Origin: an uncultured Saprospiraceae bacterium
GTDB taxonomy: Bacteria; Bacteroidota; Bacteroidia; Chitinophagales; Saprospiraceae
Length of the DNA stretch: 13,676 bases
NCBI GenBank assembly: GCA_937921525.1
Contig: CAKZUM010000138.1
Coordinates: forward strand, 1 to 13,676
Reading direction: 5' to 3'
Positions 7,622-13,676 of this stretch are shown piece after piece. How positions within the stretch are numbered: position 1 is the stretch's first letter; each line of letters starts with the position of its first letter. The notes beneath the pieces were generated by a model. That model did not search any database. It was given only the letters and a program-made list of their open reading frames with translations, and was not told the DNA's origin. A program made the position numbers and the translations under genes.

Positions 7622-9181
7622 ATGAAAAAGTATTCTAAATACATTTTTATTACGATGTTGTCTTTGGTCTTAGTTCCGATGAGTTGTTCGGACAATTTTT
7701 TAGATCAAGTCAATAAAAACACAGTTTCTTCGGGAACTTTTTGGGCTGATGCAAATGATGTATCTCTTGCGGTAAACGGTATGTATCACCCAATCACTAA
7801 TACTTTCTTTTGGGGAAGAATTATTCATACGGGTGCGATGCTACGTTCGGATGTTTTCAATGTACGACCATTCGGTCCGAATACAGCGATGTCAACTTTC
7901 CAAGGAGAGGCAGGTGCAGCAAGATGGTCTACAGAAATTTGGCAAGAGCCTTTTAAGACAGTTTTTAGAGCTAATTCTATTTTAGAAAATGCTAATGCAA
8001 CGAATGTCCCTGATGCTACCCAATTAGCAGGCTTAAGAGGGCAGGCGAACTTCATGCGAGGGATGGCTTTATTTTATCAACTAGTGAATTATGGAAATAT
8101 TCCATTGATCACGAAGGTGGCGGAATCTAATGAAGAATTTTTTCCAACTCAAGCCTCTCAGGCAGAAGTATGGGCACAAATTGAAGCTGATTTTACAGAA
8201 GCAGCAAGTAGTCTTCCTGCTTCTTGGGATGGCATAGATAAAGGTAGACCAACTAGTGGTTCTGCTCAGGCATTTTTAGGGAAGTCTCTATTGTATCAAG
8301 GTAAGTGGGCGGAGGCAGCTACTGCTTTTAGAGCGGTAGTAGGAAGTGGTCAATATAGTTTACTACCTTCTGACAGATACATGGAAAACTTTACAGAAGG
8401 AAATGAAAATAATGAAGAGTCGGTGTATGAGATTCAATTCGTTGGCCAGTCAGCTTTTGCTTGGGGAGTAGATATTCCGGGTACAGGTAATATGGGGAAC
8501 TACCATATCGACTATGCCCCACCTGCAAAGTCTCCAGATCAAAGTCACTATGTTAACTCATGGGTAAAAGACTTATTTGAAGCGAATGGTGAATCGATCA
8601 GAAGGGATGCGACTTTGGCTTATGATTACGAAGGATCTACTGGCTATGGTGGTGTACCATTTGCGCAAGATTTTTCAGCAGAATTAGACTTAGCGGCAGC
8701 AGAAGGTATGGAGCCCATCTATTCTAGAAAGTATGCGGGTATGGACATCGGTGTTAGGGATGATGTAGATTTGTTAGGTACGAATGTTGGAAATAACTGG
8801 CGTTTAATCAGATATGCAGATGTATTACTTATGCACGCAGAAGCGTTGAATGAGCAAGGGAATACATCTGAGGCAGAGACTTTCTTGAACATGGTTCGAA
8901 CTAGAGCTTTAGTAGAACCAAAAACAGGATTGAGTCAAACAGAAATGAGACAAGCGATCATTGATGAGCGAGTATTGGAATTGTCTGGCGAGAGTCACCG
9001 TTTTTATGATTTAGTAAGATGGGGATTAGCGGATGATTATATGGGTGCTACTTCTCTACATGGAGATCACCCTAAATCTTTAAGTGGTGGTACTTTCCAA
9101 TCTGGTAAACATGAGTATATTTGGATTCCAGTTTCAGAAATACAAGCGAATACGAACTTGACTCAGAATCCTGGGTATTAA
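7622..9181 (+). CDS. susD: SusD/RagB family outer-membrane nutrient-binding lipoprotein
   Basis: This 519-residue surface lipoprotein is the partner lid of SusC and binds ligand before import. The ATG at 7622 starts MKKYSKYIF and gives an ideal lipoprotein signal peptide with Cys22 in VPMSC, followed by SDNFLD as in most SusD proteins. An upstream in-frame TTG at 7574 would add 16 residues before the signal peptide and is rejected. The N-terminal TPR-rich part has the typical FWADANDVSLAVNGMY, and helices around RGQANFMRGMALFYQLVNYG. The C-terminal RagB/SusD domain includes NNWRLIRYADVLLMHAEALN, IIDERVLELSGESHRFYDLVRWG and the conserved ending NLTQNPGY. Length is normal. It belongs functionally with the upstream SusC, although the 207-nt gap is longer than usual for such pairs. 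The symbol denotes the family only. Confidence 0.96.
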   Translation: MKKYSKYIFITMLSLVLVPMSCSDNFLDQVNKNTVSSGTFWADANDVSLAVNGMYHPITNTFFWGRIIHTGAMLRSDVFNVRPFGPNTAMSTFQGEAGAARWSTEIWQEPFKTVFRANSILENANATNVPDATQLAGLRGQANFMRGMALFYQLVNYGNIPLITKVAESNEEFFPTQASQAEVWAQIEADFTEAASSLPASWDGIDKGRPTSGSAQAFLGKSLLYQGKWAEAATAFRAVVGSGQYSLLPSDRYMENFTEGNENNEESVYEIQFVGQSAFAWGVDIPGTGNMGNYHIDYAPPAKSPDQSHYVNSWVKDLFEANGESIRRDATLAYDYEGSTGYGGVPFAQDFSAELDLAAAEGMEPIYSRKYAGMDIGVRDDVDLLGTNVGNNWRLIRYADVLLMHAEALNEQGNTSEAETFLNMVRTRALVEPKTGLSQTEMRQAIIDERVLELSGESHRFYDLVRWGLADDYMGATSLHGDHPKSLSGGTFQSGKHEYIWIPVSEIQANTNLTQNPGY

Positions 9182-9202
9182 ATTCAATATATCTAAGTTT
9201 CT

Positions 9203-9243
9203 ACGTTTACTAAACCTTTAAGGTTTAGTAAACGTGTACTTTC
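9203..9243 (+). terminator. Perfect 16-bp palindrome after susD with TGTACTTTC trailer
   Basis: The arms at 9203-9218 and 9220-9235 are perfectly complementary around a single base, starting 22 nt after the susD stop. TGTACTTTC follows immediately (9235-9243). The same kind of trailer follows two other gene-end palindromes in the window. The stem is AT-rich and the U tract is short, so it is not a textbook intrinsic terminator. The position and shared trailer still favour a 3'-end element for the susCD transcript. Confidence 0.55.
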
Positions 9244-9251
9244 AATAGATA

Positions 9252-9405
9252 TTAGGGCAAACGAAAAGTCAAAATCGTAATAGGTAATTCATTGGAAAAT
9301 GTTTGGGTCGATGGTTGAAGTTTGTAACTTCAACCTACTATTTTGAAAGTTTGTAACTTTCTCCCACTAATACATATTATAAAAACGACTTTTCGTTCGC
9401 TCTAA
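9252..9405. repeat. MITE-like element with 19-bp terminal inverted repeats
   Basis: Terminal arms at 9252-9270 and 9387-9405 match over 19 bp with two mismatches (TTAG-GC-AACGAAAAGTC type). Inside are two hairpins that share the core AAGTTTGTAACTT: GGTTGAAGTT/AACTTCAACC at 9313-9335 and GAAAGTT/AACTTTC at 9345-9361, each with a TGT loop. AGATA occurs just outside both ends (9247-9251 and, one base away, 9407-9411), which could be a target duplication. There is no coding capacity. It could be a miniature mobile element or a REP-type cluster. Confidence 0.5.
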
Positions 9406-9443
9406 AAGATATAGAGTTATTAAGTTTTAAACTAGTGAGAAAG

Positions 9444-9473
9444 ACTGCTCTTTTATGTAAAAGGGCAGTTTTC
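9444..9473 (+). terminator. Intrinsic terminator-like hairpin just upstream of the VCBS gene
   Basis: ACTGCTCTTTT (9444-9454) pairs with AAAAGGGCAGT (9459-9469) over 11 bp with one U-G wobble. The loop is ATGT and the following bases are TTTC, making a GTTTTC tail. It ends only 8 nt before the ATG at 9481. It could end susCD transcription, or act as an attenuator for read-through into the VCBS gene. Confidence 0.6.
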
Positions 9474-9480
9474 ATTTTAT

Positions 9481-12400
9481 ATGGATTTATTGGAAAACCT
9501 ATTAAGCAAATATAAGCTTTACAGTTTAGCTATTTTCAGTTGGACATTGGTAGCTTGTCAGAATGAGACGACTACCTGTTTTCGGTATGTAACTGCTACA
9601 GATACAGGGATTACTTTTGAAAATACCATTTCAGAATCAGCTACTTTTAATATTTTGAACTTTCATTACATTTATAATGGAGGAGGGGTTGGCGTAGGGG
9701 ATTTTGATAAAAATGGTTTTCCCGACTTAGTATTTACAGGCAATCAAGTCCAATCTAAATTGTATTTGAATGATGGCTCTTTTTCTTTTAGAGATATTAC
9801 GGAGCAAGCTCAATTTACAACAGAGGGTTGGAGTACAGGCGTAGCGATTGTAGATATTAATGCAGATGGTTGGGAAGATATTTATATCAGTGTAGGTGGA
9901 TTGGATTGTAAAGGCAATTGTCAAAATCAACTATTTATTCATCAAGGTTTAACGGCAGAAGGAATTCCTTTTTTTAAAGAATCGGCTATTGACTATGGTT
10001 TGTCAGATGGACTATACACCCAACAAACTGCTTTTTTTGATTACGATTTAGACGGAGATTTAGATGCTTATCTCTTGCGGAATATTATTGATGCAAGAGA
10101 TAAGAATGTGCCTGCGCCCAAACGCTATCTACATCAAAAATCAGCAGATGTTTTATTGGAAAATATTGGAACTGTAGAACAACCTTTTTTTAAAGAAGTA
10201 TCAGATTCTTTAAATATAAAACACCGTGGCTATGGCTTAGGAATAGCCATTAATGACTTTAATTCAGATGGGCGACCAGATATATATATTGCGAATGATT
10301 TTTTATCAGGTGATGTTTTATATATCAATACTCCAAATGAAGGATTTAAGGAAATTAGCCAGAGCGTATTAAAGCATACGAGTTACAATGCGATGGGGGT
10401 AGATGTAGCAGACTTGACTGCGGATGGCTTACCAGAAATATTAGTGGTAGATATGTTGCCAGAAACGCATGAACGCCAGAAGAGAACTTCGGGCTTTATG
10501 AATTATAATAAATATTTACTAGCCCTTAAAGAAGGCTATACGCCTCAATATATTAGAAACACTTTACAAGTACATAATGGCTTTCTAGACGATGAATTAT
10601 TGCCTTTCAGCGAGTTGGGCTACTTGACAGGAATATACAATACAGATTGGAGTTGGGCGCCTTTACTGGCAGATTTTGATAATGATGGGGATAGAGATAT
10701 TTATATTACAAATGGCTATGGCAAGGATATAACCGATTTAGATTTTATCAACTACAGCAATCAGCAAATGGGTTTTGGAACAAAAGAAGCTCAGCGCGAA
10801 ACGCTCTGGAAGATGATCCAAGAAATGCCCGATAATAAAATGCCTGATTATCTTTTTGAAAATGAGGGAGACCTTCACTTTGAAAATCAAATTGGCAATT
10901 GGCTACCAGAAAAAACATCTATTTCCAATGGAGCAGTCTATGTGGATTTAGATCAAGATGGTGATTTAGATCTTGTTACCAATACCATTAATGAACCTGT
11001 GTTTGTCTTAGAAAACCAAACAAGAACAGAGGAAATAAAACAGAATAATTATATAAAAATCAATCTATCAAGCACGACAAATAATACAGCAGCTATAGGG
11101 GCGACTGTAAAAATAATAACAAGTGAAAATACCCAGACAGCTTATCATTCAAGAGTAAGAGGCTATCTATCTTCTACGGGAAATATGATTCACTTTGGCA
11201 TAGGGGATGCGAGCAAAATAGATACGATCATCGTGAGCTGGCCTGATAATAAAAAAGAAACGATACTGCTAAATGTGGATGCCAATCAGACTATTTCTAT
11301 TACTGATAAAGAGGCTGTCTTAAAAGAACAATCTGAAGAACAAAAGATAGTAAGTATTTTAAAAACTGATACACTAATACGTCAAGCTTTAGGCATACAT
11401 CAAGAAAATAATTATCAAGACTTCAATACACAGCCTTTATTGATGAGTCAGCTTTCTAGGCAAGGGCCATGCGTTTTATCCGCTGATATTGATAATAAAA
11501 TTGGAGACGAATTATTTATAGGCGGATCAAAAGGACAAACCAATAAATTATGTTTTGAAAAAGAAGGAATTGTAGAATGTCACTCCTTTTTAAACACTCT
11601 AGGAGAAGTAACGGATGCTGTTTTTTTTGATATAGACGGAGATGAAGATCAAGATTTGTACCTAGTAAATGGTGGAACAGAATTACCACTTTCAAAGACG
11701 AATTATCAAGATCATATTTATCTCAATGATGGGCTTGGCAATTTTGATACAACAGCTGTTATTAATTCGCCTGCTATTAGTAGTGGGAGTTGTGTACGAG
11801 CGCATGATTTTGATAAAGACGGAGATATAGACTTATTTGTTGGAGGTAGAGTCGTACCCCAAAAATATCCAGCTACTCCAGAAAGTTATCTGTTAATAAA
11901 TGATAACGGGATACTTTCAGATGCTACACAAAACTTGATCTCTGCATTGAAAAATATAGGTATGGTAACAGACGCCACTTGGGTAGATTATGATAAAGAC
12001 GGCTGGCAAGATTTAATAGTAGTTGGCGAGTGGATGCCTATCACCTTATTTAAAAACGAAAACGGACAGTTACAAAATCCAATTACGATACCTAATTCCA
12101 CTGGATTGTGGACGGATATAAATGTTGCAGATTTTGATAAGGATGGAGATAAAGATTTTGTTTTAGGGAATCAAGGTTGGAATACTAAATTACAAGCTAG
12201 TACGAAAGAGCCGATTATTATTATCGCAGAAGACATCGATCAAAATGGTAGTCCTGATCCTTTAATTGGACAATACTATAAGAATCGAAAAGGCCAACGA
12301 CAGTTATATCCCATTCATTCTAGAGACGATGTGGTTCGGCAATTAGTGCAAGTAAAAGGGCAGTTTCGCTCCTATGCTGCATTTGCGGATGCCACTTTAG

Positions 12401-12810
12401 AAGAGCTACTTCCATTGAGTTCCACTAAGCAATTAAAAGCCGATAATCTTTCTTCTAGTTATTTAGAAAATAAAGGAGATGGACAATTTGAATTACGAGC
12501 TTTACCTCAAGTTGCTCAAATAGCACCTATTCAAGATATACTCGCTTATGATGTCAACAAAGATGGACATTTAGATATTTTGGCAGTAGGTAATGATTAT
12601 TCTGCCGAAAGTAATGGTGGTCGGCATGATGCGATGAATGGTATCGTTTTATTGGGAAATGGTCAAGGTGATTTTGTGGAAATGCCGACTAGTAAAAGTG
12701 GTTTCTTTGTATCGGGTGATGGACGGACGATTTCGCTTTTTTCTAATAGTAAGGGGGAACGAAAAATTGTGGTTGGTCGGAATAGTGGAGCGTTTGAGGT
12801 TTTTTATTGA
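9481..12810 (+). CDS. Large VCBS/FG-GAP repeat lipoprotein with ASPIC/UnbV module (CRTAC1-like)
   Basis: This 1109-residue protein is probably an exported lipoprotein: the N-terminal signal ends in lipobox LVAC with Cys26. Thirteen Ca-binding-type loops of the D-x-D-x-(D/N)-G-x-x-D kind, two of them looser, begin at residues 74, 125, 187, 259, 311, 398, 489, 717, 776, 836, 884, 918 and 1024, with a degenerate one near 669. They indicate beta-propeller FG-GAP/VCBS repeats. An ASPIC/UnbV domain sits in the middle at about 538-607 (AIGATVKI, VRGYLSSTG, HFGIGD, VSWPDN). The first seven loops precede it and six follow, so there may be two propellers. Such proteins often neighbour SusC/SusD in Bacteroidota, but their role is not established; surface binding is inferred. 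The ATG at 9481 has no Shine-Dalgarno sequence and follows a terminator-like hairpin by 8 nt. A paralogue begins at 13449. Confidence 0.92.
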   Translation: MDLLENLLSKYKLYSLAIFSWTLVACQNETTTCFRYVTATDTGITFENTISESATFNILNFHYIYNGGGVGVGDFDKNGFPDLVFTGNQVQSKLYLNDGSFSFRDITEQAQFTTEGWSTGVAIVDINADGWEDIYISVGGLDCKGNCQNQLFIHQGLTAEGIPFFKESAIDYGLSDGLYTQQTAFFDYDLDGDLDAYLLRNIIDARDKNVPAPKRYLHQKSADVLLENIGTVEQPFFKEVSDSLNIKHRGYGLGIAINDFNSDGRPDIYIANDFLSGDVLYINTPNEGFKEISQSVLKHTSYNAMGVDVADLTADGLPEILVVDMLPETHERQKRTSGFMNYNKYLLALKEGYTPQYIRNTLQVHNGFLDDELLPFSELGYLTGIYNTDWSWAPLLADFDNDGDRDIYITNGYGKDITDLDFINYSNQQMGFGTKEAQRETLWKMIQEMPDNKMPDYLFENEGDLHFENQIGNWLPEKTSISNGAVYVDLDQDGDLDLVTNTINEPVFVLENQTRTEEIKQNNYIKINLSSTTNNTAAIGATVKIITSENTQTAYHSRVRGYLSSTGNMIHFGIGDASKIDTIIVSWPDNKKETILLNVDANQTISITDKEAVLKEQSEEQKIVSILKTDTLIRQALGIHQENNYQDFNTQPLLMSQLSRQGPCVLSADIDNKIGDELFIGGSKGQTNKLCFEKEGIVECHSFLNTLGEVTDAVFFDIDGDEDQDLYLVNGGTELPLSKTNYQDHIYLNDGLGNFDTTAVINSPAISSGSCVRAHDFDKDGDIDLFVGGRVVPQKYPATPESYLLINDNGILSDATQNLISALKNIGMVTDATWVDYDKDGWQDLIVVGEWMPITLFKNENGQLQNPITIPNSTGLWTDINVADFDKDGDKDFVLGNQGWNTKLQASTKEPIIIIAEDIDQNGSPDPLIGQYYKNRKGQRQLYPIHSRDDVVRQLVQVKGQFRSYAAFADATLEELLPLSSTKQLKADNLSSSYLENKGDGQFELRALPQVAQIAPIQDILAYDVNKDGHLDILAVGNDYSAESNGGRHDAMNGIVLLGNGQGDFVEMPTSKSGFFVSGDGRTISLFSNSKGERKIVVGRNSGAFEVFY

Positions 12811-12896
12811 AAAAATGAAAATGAAGAAATACAAATTAATGTAAATCTCAACAGATTAAATTTGAAAGGGTAGACTAATTGGATTAAGGGAAAAGC

Positions 12897-13198
12897 GCTC
12901 CCTCTTGGGGGTTGGGGTGATTGGTTCTGAAAATCATAAATCATAGTTCATACATCATAAATCATAAACCCGCCTGAATGGAACGGGCAGGTCTGCTTAT
13001 TAGGCGAAATTAGACAGATTTATGATGTATGATTTAAGATATATGATGTAAGATTTTCTCACATAGTCCAAATCAATTGGAAATTGATTGTGAAAAAGCA
13101 GTCAAAACTATAACCAATCACCCCTGCCCTTGGAGGTTGGGGGTAATCTTAAAAGAGTATTTCCTACTCTTGCAAACCCCCAACCCCCAAGGGGGAGC
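12897..13198. repeat. Nested composite inverted repeat between the two VCBS genes
   Basis: Outer 21-bp arms at 12897-12917 and 13178-13198 (GCTCCC-CTTGGGGGTTGGGG type) match with one mismatch. GGGGTGATTGGTT at 12914-12926 is perfectly complementary to 13112-13124. A second G-rich segment at 13127-13143 can pair with 13177-13193 with one mismatch. Inside, 12949-12963 and 13017-13031 (GATTTATGATGTATG and complement) pair perfectly over 15 bp, flanked by further ATCATAAATC units. There is no ORF of note. The CTTGGGGGTTGGGG and ATCATAAATCATA units look like high-copy intergenic repeats of Bacteroidota. Bases 12811-12896 and 13199-13372 hold nothing else that I recognise. Confidence 0.7.
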
Positions 13199-13372
13199 TA
13201 AAAAGGAAAAGTTTAGAAATTAGAAATAATCTTAAGATTACAGCTAACTCTGAATAGGCAATATCGAACCATATATGACTAGTTGAAATTTGATGATCTA
13301 ATGGAAAACTTTAAATCTCACTTAGTTAGATATAGTTTGATTTACTATTAGAACTTATGGTCTTATGATAAG

Positions 13373-13420
13373 CCTAACGATCGGACGACGATTAGTCATC
13401 CGACCGTTAGGTGTACTTTT
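13373..13420. terminator. 17-bp hairpin with TGTACTTTT trailer before the last gene
   Basis: Arms at 13373-13389 and 13395-13411 surround the 5-nt loop GATTA. On the plus strand two positions are A-C or C-A mismatches. On the minus strand both become G-U wobbles, so all 17 pairs can form in minus-strand RNA. TGTACTTTTG follows on the plus strand, as after the susD palindrome. The inner 27 bases match the hairpin at 250-276 at 20 of 27 positions. It may be a 3'-end element or a member of a dispersed palindromic repeat. The strand of action is unresolved. Confidence 0.45.
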
Positions 13421-13448
13421 GGAAAAATTAAACTTATTAAAAACGGGC

Positions 13449-13676
13449 TTGATAAAAAAAATAACACATATCAGTAGGCTGCAAGTAATAATACCAATAT
13501 TGCTACTAACAGCAATAGGTCTATTCCAAAGTTGTCAAGCACCGTCAACCACTTTATTCAAATTATTATCCCCAACACATACAGGGATTCATTTTAATAA
13601 TACAATCACAGAAGATTCCATTAATAATATTTTGAATTTTACGAATCTATATACAGGCTCAGGAGTCGGGATTGGA
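13449..13676 (+). CDS. VCBS/ASPIC family lipoprotein, N-terminal fragment cut by the window edge
   Basis: The reading frame stays open to the end of the window and encodes at least 76 residues. From TTG at 13449 it reads MIKKITHISRL, then a hydrophobic stretch VIIPILLLTAIGL and lipobox-like FQSC, an ideal lipoprotein signal. The following 43 residues, from TTLFKLLSPTHTG to GSGVGIG, match the preceding VCBS protein at 23 of 43 positions by hand alignment. This includes TGI-F-NTI and NILNF, so it is a paralogue. No ATG lies close to the signal peptide. Alternatives are TTG at 13419 and ATG at 13365, but the ATG would place the 13373-13411 hairpin inside the coding region and lengthen the n-region greatly. 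The gene is truncated here only by the window boundary. The function presumably parallels that of its neighbour. Confidence 0.8.
   Translation, partial: MIKKITHISRLQVIIPILLLTAIGLFQSCQAPSTTLFKLLSPTHTGIHFNNTITEDSINNILNFTNLYTGSGVGIG

Noticed and set aside
4316..9181. Naming the locus as a starch or other specific polysaccharide utilisation system
   Set aside because: SusC and SusD only indicate family. No carbohydrate-active enzyme is in the window to indicate a substrate.
12638..12844. Overlapping small frames at the end of the VCBS gene on both strands
   Set aside because: They overlap conserved propeller sequence and have no recognisable start context or similarity.

Overview
The window looks like an AT-rich chromosome segment from a member of the Bacteroidota. 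It carries an adjacent SusC/SusD pair, a GntR/LacI-type regulator, and large VCBS/FG-GAP lipoproteins with an ASPIC/UnbV module. Candidate promoters match the Bacteroidota -7 consensus TAnnTTTG, and start codons have no clear Shine-Dalgarno sequence. The gene set would suit Saprospiria, Cytophagia or Chitinophagia, but I cannot fix the family from sequence alone.

Layout. Positions 1-321 hold no recognisable gene and end in a strong multi-arm inverted repeat. Three genes follow on the minus strand. In transcription order they are a GntR-type regulator with a sugar-binding-protein-like effector domain (3874-2852), a small VOC-fold protein (2624-2253) and a secreted CocE/NonD-type serine hydrolase (2196-322). 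A 441-bp divergent intergenic region then carries two similar operator-like sites and two consensus-like -7 boxes. On the plus strand are a SusC-type TonB-dependent transporter (4316-7414), a SusD-type lipoprotein (7622-9181), a 1109-residue ASPIC/VCBS lipoprotein (9481-12810) and the 5' end of a second protein of that family (13449 to the window end).

How the parts may work together. SusC and SusD would form an outer-membrane uptake complex. The VCBS lipoprotein and its neighbour are probably exported lipoproteins acting beside it, but their function is unknown. The regulator is divergent from susC, and similar sites lie in both promoter regions, so a ligand-controlled locus with autoregulation is a reasonable inference. 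No glycoside hydrolase, sulfatase or polysaccharide lyase is present, so the substrate cannot be named.

Non-coding content is the most distinctive part. Every gap from susC onward is expanded by palindromic DNA: a bulged hairpin between susC and susD, a palindrome plus a MITE-like element plus a terminator between susD and the VCBS gene, and a roughly 300-bp nested inverted repeat before the second VCBS gene. Three palindromes downstream of genes share a trailing TGTAC(C/T)TTT, and two of them also resemble each other in sequence. This may be one family of 3'-end elements. No tRNA, rRNA, CRISPR array, transposase or integrase was seen.
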